Below are positions 1 through 6,572 of a stretch of 23,256 nt of DNA, one piece after another; position 1 is the stretch's first letter; the number at the start of each line of letters is the position of its first letter. The translations under genes and the position numbers were made by a program. The notes below the pieces were generated by a model that was given only the letters and a program-made list of their open reading frames with translations, searched no databases and had not been told where the DNA came from. This stretch comes from an uncultured Faecalibacterium sp. (GTDB lineage Bacteria; Bacillota; Clostridia; Oscillospirales; Ruminococcaceae). The stretch spans positions 1 through 23,256 of the forward strand of contig CAKTCY010000036.1 of assembly GCA_934540955.1 (NCBI GenBank). The letters run 5' to 3'.

Positions 1-1421
1 TAGGTCATGGGGTCGGCGTAGTCGGGGCCCCAGCGGGTCAGGCCGATCTCAAAGTTGCCGTCCTGCATATCCTGCACGCGCTGCTTCTTGGGCTCCACGG
101 TCAGGTTCAGGGTAAAGCCTGCCAGCGTGGTCTCCAGCTGCTCCTTGACGACCTGTGCGACCTTCTGGGGTGCATCGTCGGCATCCACCACCATGTTGAA
201 GGTGAAGGAGTCCTTGCCCAGCTCGCTCTTGGCCTGCTCGTAGTACTCCTTGGCCTTGTCGGCGTCATAAGCGCAGAACTCTGCAAACTTGGTCTGGTCG
301 GCGCTGAAATCGCTGCCGTCGGGGCCGGCGGCAAACTGCGGCGGAACGGCGGTGTAGCAGGGGGCAGAGCCATCCTTCAGCACATCGCCGGTAATGGCGT
401 CACGATCCAGTGCAAAGGTGATGGCCTTGCGCAGGTTCTCGTTGGCCAGCTCCGGCACACCGTCGATGTTGGGGCTGATGTACCACAGGTAACCGGCACC
501 CACGCTGGTAAATTCGGGGTCATCCTTGACCTGATCCACCTGCTCGCCGTTCAGCAGGGTCATATCCAGAGCACCGGTCTGGTAGCTCATCAGTGCCTGC
601 TGGCTGTCCTTGATGACCTGATAGGCCAGACCGTCCAGAGCAATCTTGTCGGCATCGTAGTAATCGGGGTTCTTTTCCAGCGTAAAGGCGGTTGCGGCGG
701 GCTGGTAATCGGTCAGCTTGAAGGCACCGTTGGACAGCACCGTGTCGGGGCTGGTGCCGAAGGTGTCCTTGCAGGTGTTGTAGAACGCCTCGTTGACCGG
801 ATAGAAGGTGGGGAAGTACATCAGGCTCAGGAAGTAGCTGACGGGAACGTTCAGCTGGACTTCCAGGGTCTTGTCATCCACAGCAGTCACGCCCAGATCG
901 GTGACGGGCTTTTCGCCTGCAATGATCTCGGCAGCGTTGACCACCTGACCGATATCAGAAAGCATATAGGAATACTCGGAAGCGGTGGCGGGGTCCACAG
1001 CGCGCTGCCAGCCAAACACGAAGTCGGCAGCGGTGACGGCTTCGCCGTTGGACCACTTGGCATCGCGCAGGTGGAAGGTGTAGGTCTTGCCGTCCTCGCT
1101 GATGTCGTAGGTCTCGGCAAGGGCGGGAACTGCTGCGCCGTCTGCATCCATCTGCATCAGACCGTCGGTGTAGTCTGCGATGACCTCAAAGGAGGTGCCG
1201 TCGGTGGCCACCTGCGGGTCCAGCGACTGGACCTCGGTCTCCAGCATGATGTTCAGGGTGCCGCCCTGTGCAGTGCCAGCTGCAGAGGAGGCAGTGCCGG
1301 AAGCGGAGGAAGCCGCCACCGAGCTGGAAGAGCCGCCGCAGGCCGTCAGAGCCAGCGCTGCGGAGGTAACACCGGCAGCTGCCAGGAAGCTGCGGCGCGA
1401 AATACGACGATCGAATCTCAT
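1..1421 (-). CDS. ABC transporter substrate-binding lipoprotein, oligopeptide (SBP_bac_5) type; C-terminus cut off by window edge
   Basis: Periplasmic-type binding protein that would capture peptides outside the membrane for an ABC importer; no permease or ATPase for it is inside the window. The frame is open from the ATG at 1421 to the left edge, about 473 residues. The N-terminus carries SRRSFLAAA followed by a hydrophobic stretch and the lipobox LTAC, so a twin-arginine-like signal and a lipid-anchored cysteine are visible, then a Ser/Ala-rich linker. The mature part has the family's order of segments: LDPQVATDGTSFEVI, YTFHLRDAKWSNGE.VTAADF, ALDRDAI and a late YADPM. The start is supported by GAGGGG about 8 bases upstream. 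Family members are usually 500-600 residues, so perhaps 50-130 residues are missing. The family assignment is firm; peptide as substrate is inferred from family. Confidence 0.88.
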   Translation of the reverse strand, partial: MRFDRRISRRSFLAAAGVTSAALALTACGGSSSSVAASSASGTASSAAGTAQGGTLNIMLETEVQSLDPQVATDGTSFEVIADYTDGLMQMDADGAAVPALAETYDISEDGKTYTFHLRDAKWSNGEAVTAADFVFGWQRAVDPATASEYSYMLSDIGQVVNAAEIIAGEKPVTDLGVTAVDDKTLEVQLNVPVSYFLSLMYFPTFYPVNEAFYNTCKDTFGTSPDTVLSNGAFKLTDYQPAATAFTLEKNPDYYDADKIALDGLAYQVIKDSQQALMSYQTGALDMTLLNGEQVDQVKDDPEFTSVGAGYLWYISPNIDGVPELANENLRKAITFALDRDAITGDVLKDGSAPCYTAVPPQFAAGPDGSDFSADQTKFAEFCAYDADKAKEYYEQAKSELGKDSFTFNMVVDADDAPQKVAQVVKEQLETTLAGFTLNLTVEPKKQRVQDMQDGNFEIGLTRWGPDYADPMT

Positions 1422-1441
1422 AGATGTTTCCCCTCTCTTTA

Positions 1442-1534
1442 ACCGCTTTAGTTTTATACTCTGCTAAAGCGGTACGTTCTGAAAATACACAAGGGATGTC
1501 TGTTCCTCCTTCTGGAACTCTGCACGCCCTTGTG
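1442..1534 (-). promoter_or_regulatory. Structured 5' leader of the binding-protein gene (two inverted repeats)
   Basis: Two perfect inverted repeats lie between the start codon and the likely promoter. The first is ACCGCTTTAG (1442-1451) with CTAAAGCGGT (1464-1473), a 12-base spacer. The second is CACAAGGG (1488-1495) with CCCTTGTG (1527-1534), 31-base spacer; on the minus strand its loop holds AGAAGGAGG, which resembles a ribosome site but precedes no frame I could support. Either repeat could be an operator or an RNA hairpin; the sequence does not decide. Confidence 0.45.
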
Positions 1535-1544
1535 CTATGGCGGC

Positions 1545-1550
1545 ATTATA
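1545..1550 (-). promoter_or_regulatory. Probable -10 box for the binding-protein gene
   Basis: Reading the minus strand, a perfect TATAAT sits here, giving a leader of about 115 bases. No good -35 hexamer is found at 16-18 bases; two TTGCAA motifs lie at 10 and 29 bases. Activator dependence is possible. Confidence 0.4.
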
Positions 1551-1853
1551 CCGCTCCTTTTTGCAAAAGAAAAGGGTTTTTGCAAAATTTGTCCGCGGGA
1601 TGCGTTCATTTCTGCGGTTTGTCTAACGTAACGCCCAAAAAATCCCCCGATTTTTGTACAGTTTCAATCCATGAACATATTTCACTTTTAAACAAATACA
1701 CTTGAAAAATCGTGTTTTTCCTGTTTTATATCTTGTTTTTTCGCGATTCTTTTTATTTTGTAAACACAATCGTACTTTTCGCTTTTTGATATAAAACGAG
1801 AGCAAGTCTCGGGTTTTCATTTTACTCCTGTCCTTGTACAAAAGACAGTTCCT
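1551..1853. other. AT-rich gap without a supported gene
   Basis: About 300 bases, much richer in A/T than the flanking genes, between the end of the acetyltransferase gene and the promoter of the binding-protein gene. It holds one lysine/arginine-rich open frame (see rejected items) and a weak hairpin at 1797-1811 but no recognisable RNA or protein gene. Confidence 0.6.
1791..1811 (-). terminator. Weak intrinsic terminator after the GNAT gene
   Basis: On the minus strand CGAGA (1811-1807) pairs with TCTCG (1801-1797) across a 5-base loop and is followed by TTTTAT. The stem is only 5 bp, so this is tentative. Confidence 0.3.
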
Positions 1854-2456
1854 TCAGCTGCACACGCTGCCGTCCGGGCTGAAGAACCGGACGTGCTTTT
1901 GCCACTGGGTGGGGCTGATGGTGCGGCGGTAGCAGTCGGCCAGCGCCTCTACCACAGCCTCCGGGGCAAGGGAGGCGCAGCCCGGGCAGTCCAGCACCAG
2001 AATGCGGAACCATGCGTCAAAAAGACGCTCGGTGTAGTGGGTGTCCCACGCGCCGCAGCGGGCGTAAAAGCCCAGCCGCCGCACCGCCATGGCGGCATCT
2101 TCGGCCTTTTCCGGCATCTCGGCTTCAATAAGAATGGCTTCGGCGTCGCCCTCTTGGGCGGGCAGCTGCGCCAGCAGCTGTGCCCCGATGCCATGGGCGC
2201 GGTAGGCGGGCACTACGGCAAAATAATCCAGCTGGCTCACCCGGCAGCCCTCCGGCCGCACCATCAAAAGATAAGCCGCCAGCGTGTCGCCGTCAAACAC
2301 GCCCCAAGTGTGGGCGGTGCCGTCCGCTTCGCTGGTCAGGATCATGCTCAAGGGCTTCAGCTCCCCGGCGGGGAAGTCCCGGCGCATCTCGTTCAGATAC
2401 ACCTCGGTCAGCTCGGGGCCGGAGAGCAGCCGCCATGTGAAGGTTTTGGTACACAT
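1854..2456 (-). CDS. GNAT-family N-acetyltransferase
   Basis: Transfers an acyl group from acyl-CoA to an amine; the acceptor is unknown. About 200 residues if the start is the ATG at 2456. The acetyl-CoA binding motif is RAHGIG at about residues 86-91, after the beta-strand LDYFAVVP, as expected for the fold. An in-frame ATG at 2588 exists, but a good promoter (2518-2546) lies downstream of it, so translation must start later. Of the two remaining candidates, 2456 has GGAAAGGG upstream (11-base spacing) and begins right before the conserved TWRLL segment; 2495 is inside a hairpin. The gene is divergent from prmA. Fold assignment is firm; substrate and exact start are not. Confidence 0.8.
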   Translation of the reverse strand: MCTKTFTWRLLSGPELTEVYLNEMRRDFPAGELKPLSMILTSEADGTAHTWGVFDGDTLAAYLLMVRPEGCRVSQLDYFAVVPAYRAHGIGAQLLAQLPAQEGDAEAILIEAEMPEKAEDAAMAVRRLGFYARCGAWDTHYTERLFDAWFRILVLDCPGCASLAPEAVVEALADCYRRTISPTQWQKHVRFFSPDGSVCS

Positions 2457-2475
2457 ACGATAAAGATCCCTTTCC

Positions 2476-2496
2476 GATGCTGCTTTGCGCAGCATC
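2476..2496 (-). promoter_or_regulatory. Hairpin in the GNAT leader
   Basis: GATGCTGC (2476-2483) and GCAGCATC (2489-2496) form a perfect 8-bp stem with a 5-base loop in the transcribed leader, just before the ribosome site. It could stabilise the transcript or modulate initiation; it has no U-tract and is not a terminator. Confidence 0.4.
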
Positions 2497-2517
2497 ACGT
2501 TTTTTCCTGTCCTGTAT

Positions 2518-2546
2518 AGCATACCGGATGTTCTGCATAAAGTCAA
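2518..2546 (-). promoter_or_regulatory. Promoter of the GNAT gene
   Basis: Minus strand: -35 TTGACT (2546-2541), 17-base spacer, -10 TATGCT (2523-2518). Transcription would begin near 2511, giving a leader of about 55 bases and ruling out the upstream start codon at 2588. Confidence 0.65.
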
Positions 2547-2593
2547 TCTGTGCACCCTTTCGGGCGGCAGCACCGCCGGTTTTGCCAAGGGGC

Positions 2594-2622
2594 TTGCATC
2601 CGGGCGCAGAATCGGGTACTAT
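2594..2622 (+). promoter_or_regulatory. Promoter of the prmA-rsmE operon
   Basis: -35 TTGCAT (2594-2599), 17-base spacer, -10 TACTAT (2617-2622), about 60 bases before the prmA start. It lies back to back with the GNAT promoter. Confidence 0.55.
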
Positions 2623-2687
2623 ACAGGTGACAGAATTTTTCCCTCCGGCGCTGCCGGAAGGACGAGGATAAAAAGGAGACTTGTACT

Positions 2688-3602
2688 ATGGAATGGACCG
2701 ATATCCGCCTGACCGTGGCCAAGGCTGATGCCGAAAACGCCGAGGCCGTTGCTACCCTGATCGCCGAGGGCGGCATCTACATCGAGGATTACAGCGACAT
2801 CGAGCAGCAGGTGGCCGAGATCGCCCATGTGGATCTGATCGAGCAGGAGCTGCTGGACAAGCCCCGCGACACCGTTATCATCCATATGTATCTGGAGCCG
2901 GGCGCTTCCCCCGTGGAGACGCTGGCCCTCATTGCCGCCCGCATGGAAGCCGCCGGCATCCCCTACACCGTGGAGACCGAGGGCGTGGAGCAGGAGGACT
3001 GGCAGAACGGCTGGCGCAAATACTACCACCCCATGGAGATCGGCAGCCGTCTGGCTGTGGTGCCCTCGTGGCAGCAGTACGACACCGACCGGGTCAAGCT
3101 GATCCTTGACCCCGGCCTTGCCTTTGGCACCGGCGGTCACGAGACCACCAGCCTTTGCCTTGAAGCGCTGGACGAGCAGGTGCGCGGCGGCGAGCGGGTG
3201 CTGGATATCGGCACCGGCAGCGGCATTCTTGCCATTGCCGCCCTCAAGCTGGGCGCTGCCAGCGCCGAGGGCGTGGACATCGACCCCGTGGCGGTGCGCA
3301 CCGCCGGGGAGAACGCAGCCCTGAACGGCGTGCAGGACAAGCTGACCGTGCTGGTGGGCGATCTGTCCGACAAGGCCAGCGGCACCTATGATATCATCAC
3401 CGCCAACATCGTAGCCAACGCCATCCTCAGCCTTGCGCCCGCCGTGCCCGGCCTGATGGCCGAGGGTGCCACCTTTATTGCCAGCGGCATCATCGACAGC
3501 CGCAAGGACGAGGTGATCGCCGGGCTGGAAAAAGCTGGGCTGTCCGTGGCAGAAGTCAAGGAAAAGCGCGGCTGGGAGTGCATCGTCTGCAAAAAGGCCT
3601 GA
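2688..3602 (+). CDS. prmA: Ribosomal protein L11 methyltransferase
   Basis: SAM-dependent methyltransferase that modifies ribosomal protein L11 in the cytoplasm. 304 residues, the usual length. An N-terminal substrate-recognition domain (about 1-100) leads into the linker NGWRKYYHP and the family signature DPGLAFGTGGHETT (141-154). The SAM-binding loop is VLDIGTGSG (171-179). The later NIVANAI matches the family's NIVA motif. The start has AAGGAG 9 bases upstream. rsmE follows after 31 bases on the same strand with no terminator between, so the two form an rRNA/ribosome modification operon, a common pairing in bacteria. Confidence 0.95.
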   Translation: MEWTDIRLTVAKADAENAEAVATLIAEGGIYIEDYSDIEQQVAEIAHVDLIEQELLDKPRDTVIIHMYLEPGASPVETLALIAARMEAAGIPYTVETEGVEQEDWQNGWRKYYHPMEIGSRLAVVPSWQQYDTDRVKLILDPGLAFGTGGHETTSLCLEALDEQVRGGERVLDIGTGSGILAIAALKLGAASAEGVDIDPVAVRTAGENAALNGVQDKLTVLVGDLSDKASGTYDIITANIVANAILSLAPAVPGLMAEGATFIASGIIDSRKDEVIAGLEKAGLSVAEVKEKRGWECIVCKKA

Positions 3603-3633
3603 TATCCAAACATTATAAGAAGGAGCGCACAGT

Positions 3634-4377
3634 ATGCCGCACCGCTACTTTACCACTGAGATCTCTGACGGCACCGCCACCCTGCGGGGTGCGGACGCCC
3701 ATCACCTTGCCCGGGTGATGCGGGCAAAGCCGGGGGATACCGTCATCCTCTGCGACGGCAACGCCGTGGAGTACACCGCCACCATCACCGGCTTTGGGGA
3801 GGACAGGGTAGACTTTGCCGTAGAGCCGGGCTACCCCAGCGCCGCCGAGCCCACCGTGGAGGTAACTCTGCTGGCGGGCTACCCCAAGCAGGACAAGCTG
3901 GAGCAGATCATTAAGCACGGGGTCGAGCTGGGCGCTGCCCACATCGTGCCCTTCTTCAGCCGCTACTGCGTAGCTGCCCCCAAAAAAGAGGAGCAGAAGA
4001 ACGAGCGCTACAACCGCATTGCGCTGGAGGCCGCCAAGCAGTGCGGCCGGGGCGTTCTGCCGGACGTAGCCCTGCCGCTGCCGAGCTTCGGGGCGGTGTG
4101 CCGCAGCTTTGACCAGTACGATCTGGTGCTGTTCTGCTACGAGTGCGGCGGCGCACCCCTGCGCCAGCTGCTGGCCGAAGCAAAGCCCGCCGACGGGCAG
4201 AAGCTGCGCCTTGCCATCGTTACCGGCGCAGAGGGCGGCTTTGCCGCCGAGGAGGCCGAAATGGCCGCTAAAGCCGGGGCAAAAACGGTGGGCCTTGGCC
4301 CCCGCATTCTCCGCTGCGAGACCGCCCCGCTGGCGGTGCTCTCCGCCGTCATGACCCTGACGGGGAATCTGGAGTAA
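3634..4377 (+). CDS. rsmE: 16S rRNA (uracil-1498-N3)-methyltransferase
   Basis: SPOUT-class enzyme that methylates U1498 of 16S rRNA. 247 residues, normal for the family. The N-terminal PUA-like domain begins with MPHRYF and contains HHLARVMR. The C-terminal trefoil-knot domain has GAEGGF near residue 199 and LGPRILRCETA near 221, which form the SAM-binding knot. AGGAG lies 9-10 bases before the start. It is the last gene of the prmA operon. No clear terminator follows; 22 bases after its stop codon begins the promoter of a small RNA. Confidence 0.95.
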   Translation: MPHRYFTTEISDGTATLRGADAHHLARVMRAKPGDTVILCDGNAVEYTATITGFGEDRVDFAVEPGYPSAAEPTVEVTLLAGYPKQDKLEQIIKHGVELGAAHIVPFFSRYCVAAPKKEEQKNERYNRIALEAAKQCGRGVLPDVALPLPSFGAVCRSFDQYDLVLFCYECGGAPLRQLLAEAKPADGQKLRLAIVTGAEGGFAAEEAEMAAKAGAKTVGLGPRILRCETAPLAVLSAVMTLTGNLE

Positions 4378-4399
4378 GCATAAAAAAGGACGTATCTGC

Positions 4400-4428
4400 T
4401 TGACAAATACGCCCGGAATGATTATACT
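4400..4428 (+). promoter_or_regulatory. Strong promoter of a small plus-strand RNA
   Basis: Consensus -35 TTGACA (4400-4405), exactly 17 bases, -10 TATACT (4423-4428). The only transcript it can make before a terminator is about 100 bases and noncoding. Confidence 0.75.
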
Positions 4429-4434
4429 GAAAAC

Positions 4435-4533
4435 AGAAAAGGTGCTGCCCGGCAATGGTCAGCTTCCATACCCTAGACAATCAGAAAAGATTGGCCGTTT
4501 GAGTCTGGACAACTGTGGCGGTCAATCTTTTTT
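4435..4533 (+). ncRNA. Candidate antisense antitoxin RNA (RatA-like arrangement)
   Basis: A transcript of about 100 bases is predicted from the promoter at 4400-4428 to the T-tract at 4528-4533. Its 3' half is an 11-bp stem (AAGATTGGCCG 4487-4497 with CGGTCAATCTT 4519-4529, one G-U pair) followed by T6, an intrinsic terminator. This 3' half is antisense to the last codon, stop codon and 3' end of the 39-residue peptide gene at 4522-4641. Known type I systems such as txpA/RatA have the same layout: convergent genes with overlapping 3' ends. No reading frame with a ribosome site is seen in it. The antitoxin role is inferred from layout. Confidence 0.6.
4485..4533. terminator. Bidirectional terminator shared by the small RNA and the toxin mRNA
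   Basis: The 11-13 bp stem 4485-4497 / 4519-4531 has T6 on the plus-strand side (4528-4533) and TTTTC on the minus-strand side (4488-4484). Both convergent transcripts can end here, so they share about 50 bases of perfect complementarity. Confidence 0.65.
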
Positions 4534-4641
4534 GTTTTGCTTGCTCTCGATGTACTGTAAAACTTTTAACGTAACGTCAACCGTTTCGTAGACCACGGTA
4601 ACGATAAGCGTTGCCAAGGCCAAGGTTTCCAGCAGCGTCAT
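4522..4641 (-). CDS. 39-residue hydrophobic peptide, candidate type I toxin (holin-like / TxpA type)
   Basis: A very short frame: MTLLETLALATLIVTVVYE, then a short amphipathic stretch (VDVTLKVLQYI) and the charged end ESKQNKKD. Residues 3-18 form one hydrophobic membrane segment, and the tail is lysine-rich. Small one-helix peptides of this design with a short charged tail are typical of type I toxins, and the start MTLLETLALATLIV resembles the short putative holin-like toxins annotated in Firmicutes (from memory, not searched). The start at 4641 has AAAGGGGGG 7 bases upstream; the ATG at 4648 is out of frame. The gene has its own promoter (4819-4847), a ~170-base folded leader, and an antisense partner across its 3' end. 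Toxicity is inferred. Confidence 0.65.
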   Translation of the reverse strand: MTLLETLALATLIVTVVYETVDVTLKVLQYIESKQNKKD

Positions 4642-4812
4642 AGGGCATCCCCCCTTTGCCGTCAAGCTCCGGGAAGATCACAAATTCTCAAAAAAGTTCC
4701 TTTCCCGGCGTTGCGCCTGATTCATTCCGAAGAACGAGTTTTGCGAGCCGGGTACGGAAGCATGACCACCTGCAATGCAGGCAACACCTAGTCTACCGCC
4801 TTTTCAGGCGGC
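4642..4812 (-). ncRNA. Long structured 5' leader of the small peptide mRNA
   Basis: About 170 bases, far longer than a 39-codon gene needs. Visible elements in transcript order: CCGCC/GGCGG hairpin (4811-4796) at the very 5' end; CCTGC/GCAGG hairpin (4781-4769); an outer CCCGGC/GCCGGG helix (4752-4747 with 4709-4704) enclosing a 6-bp hairpin closed by the stable C(UUCG)G tetraloop (4737-4722). 5'-end hairpins and folded leaders that delay translation are usual for type I toxin mRNAs. The fold was paired by eye. Confidence 0.5.
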
Positions 4813-4818
4813 ATTTTT

Positions 4819-4847
4819 ATTGTAGCATACTTTTTTGTTCGTTACAA
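4819..4847 (-). promoter_or_regulatory. Promoter of the small peptide mRNA
   Basis: Minus strand: -35 TTGTAA (4847-4842), 17-base spacer ending in TGC (extended -10), -10 TACAAT (4824-4819). Predicted start near 4812. Confidence 0.7.
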
Positions 4848-4867
4848 CAAAAATATTTGTATCGTTA

Positions 4868-4905
4868 AAGAGGCTGCTGCACAAAGGTTTGTGCAGCAGC
4901 CTCTT
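4868..4905. terminator. Perfect 18-bp hairpin, terminator of the Enzyme I operon
   Basis: Arms 4868-4885 and 4888-4905 are exact complements with a 2-base centre. On the minus strand it follows the Enzyme I stop codon by about 35 bases, with a short TTT after it; on the plus strand TTATTATTT follows. It insulates Enzyme I from the peptide promoter. Confidence 0.65.
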
Positions 4906-4940
4906 ATTATTTCGCATTATATTACGCTCTGTAAACGTTT

Positions 4941-6572
4941 TTAGTCTTTTTCCCCTGCATCCGGGTGGGCGTCGGTGTCCAGCAGGGCCTGCTTTACCTT
5001 GAGCAGGTTTTGGGGGCTGACCGAGAAGCTGCGCAGACCAAGGTGCAGGTACTGCGCCGTGTTGGCGGGGTTGCCCACGGCAAGGCCGCAGATGGTCACC
5101 GGGACGTGGTGCGCATTGGCGGCATCCATCACCATGGTGATCAGCTTTTTCATGGCCGGGCTGGCGGGGCGGTAGTAGTGCTCTGCGCTGGCAAGCTCGC
5201 GGTCGGCGGCGTGGGTGTACTGGGTCAGGTCGTTGGTGCCGATGACCAGAAAATCACAGCCGTGGGCTACAAAGTCCTCTACGGTCAGACAGGCGGCGGG
5301 GATGCTCAGCATCACGCCGAACTGGGTGTTTTCGTTGAAGGGCACGCCCCGCTCCCGCAGGCTCTGGCGGCAGTGCTCCACGATGCTCATGGCGGCGTCC
5401 CAGTCCTCCACCTCGGTCACCATGGGGAACATCACCCGCAGCGGCCCGCGGGCGGCGGCGCGCAGCAAGGCGCAGATCTGGGTCTGGAACTGCTGGGGCT
5501 GGCGCAGGCTGTTGCGGATGCCGCGCAGGCCAAGCTTAGAGGACTGCGGCCCCTGATTGGCATCGGCCACGGTGCGGTCGGAGCCGAAATCAAAGGTGCG
5601 CACGGTCATAGGGCAGCCGTTTGCCGCCGCCAGACAGGAGCAGTAGAAGAAATACTGCTCCTGCTCGTCCAGAATGCGCCCGGGCAGCATCATGTAGCCG
5701 CTGCGCAGCAGCCCCACGCCCTTGGCGCCGGACTGCATGGCGGTGTCGATATCCTCCGGGCCGAAGCAGTTGGCCAGCAGCTCAAAGGGCACGCCGTCCC
5801 GCGTCTCGTCCGGCAGGCTGTGCAGCTGCTTCATCTCCGCGTCCTCGCGCTGAAGCTGGCAGATGCTGGCCTCCGCCTGCTGGCGGGCGACGGCGTCCGG
5901 GTCAAGGATGCAGTTGCCGTTGGTTGCGTCCAGAATGACGGTGCGGCCGTCGCAGTCGTCCAGAAAATCCTTGCCCACCTGCACGATGCCCGGGATGTTC
6001 ATTGCCCGGGCAATGATGGCGGCATGGCTCTGGCCGCTGCCCTCGGCGGTGATGACGCCTAAGATCATGCCCGAGGGCACGCTGAACAGGTCGGTGGGCA
6101 TCAGCCGGTCGGCGGCAAGGATCACCGGATGATCCAGCGCCAGCCACACCCGGGGACGGTTGGTCAGGATATTGATCACCCGGCGGGTGGCGTCCAGAAT
6201 ATCCACGCTGCGCAGCTGCATATAGGGGTTATCCTTCATGTTGGCAAGCTGGTCGGCGTAGCGCTGCCCCACCTGATGCATCGCCGCCGAGGCGCTGATG
6301 CCCGCATTGATGCAAAAGCGCACCTCGTTCATCATGCCCTCGTCGTCCAGCATCATGCTCTGGAACAAAAAGATGGCCTGCTCGGTGGGCGCGGCGCGCT
6401 CTGCCATGGAGTCCAGTTCATTCTGCGCCGTGTGCACGGCGTTTGCCAGCAGCCGCAGCTCCCGCTCCGGGTTGAAGGGGCCGTGGCTGAAGGTCTCCAC
6501 ATGGTGCTCCAGTCGGCTCACCTGTCCCAGCACCAGCCCCGGGGATGCGGATACGCCTTTATAAACCTTCAT
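4941..6572 (-). CDS. ptsI: Divergent PTS Enzyme I (PEP-protein phosphotransferase) with altered active site
   Basis: Enzyme I moves phosphate from PEP to HPr to start sugar PTS transport. 543 residues, slightly short of the usual ~570. The order is intact: N-terminal HPr-binding and phosphohistidine domain with SHAAIIAR (His183), then the PEP-binding barrel. But by alignment to E. coli EI from memory, several active-site positions differ: LLRTEF is LLRSGY (290-293); GGDK is GSDR (330-333); MVETP, with the magnesium ligand E431, is MLSIP (Ser423); CGEMAG is CGLAVG (495-500). Retained are Arg290, Arg325, Arg350, IGTNDLTQYT (Asp448), Arg458 and Cys495. No HPr or other PTS gene is adjacent. It starts inside the end of the patatin gene (14-base overlap, GGAGG 8 bases upstream). 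It is either a low-activity paralogue or a regulator. Confidence 0.85.
   Translation of the reverse strand: MKVYKGVSASPGLVLGQVSRLEHHVETFSHGPFNPERELRLLANAVHTAQNELDSMAERAAPTEQAIFLFQSMMLDDEGMMNEVRFCINAGISASAAMHQVGQRYADQLANMKDNPYMQLRSVDILDATRRVINILTNRPRVWLALDHPVILAADRLMPTDLFSVPSGMILGVITAEGSGQSHAAIIARAMNIPGIVQVGKDFLDDCDGRTVILDATNGNCILDPDAVARQQAEASICQLQREDAEMKQLHSLPDETRDGVPFELLANCFGPEDIDTAMQSGAKGVGLLRSGYMMLPGRILDEQEQYFFYCSCLAAANGCPMTVRTFDFGSDRTVADANQGPQSSKLGLRGIRNSLRQPQQFQTQICALLRAAARGPLRVMFPMVTEVEDWDAAMSIVEHCRQSLRERGVPFNENTQFGVMLSIPAACLTVEDFVAHGCDFLVIGTNDLTQYTHAADRELASAEHYYRPASPAMKKLITMVMDAANAHHVPVTICGLAVGNPANTAQYLHLGLRSFSVSPQNLLKVKQALLDTDAHPDAGEKD

Noticed and set aside
1623..1820. A 65-residue Lys/Arg-rich open frame on the minus strand, with AGGAG 4 bases before an ATG at 1820
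   Set aside because: Its composition is what AT-rich DNA gives by chance, it has no recognisable domain, and the weak terminator hairpin of the preceding gene lies inside it. The ribosome site is decent, so conservation in relatives would reopen the case.
3613..4455. A 280-residue open frame on the minus strand opposite rsmE
   Set aside because: Mirror frame of rsmE that also crosses the small-RNA promoter; no motifs or ribosome site.
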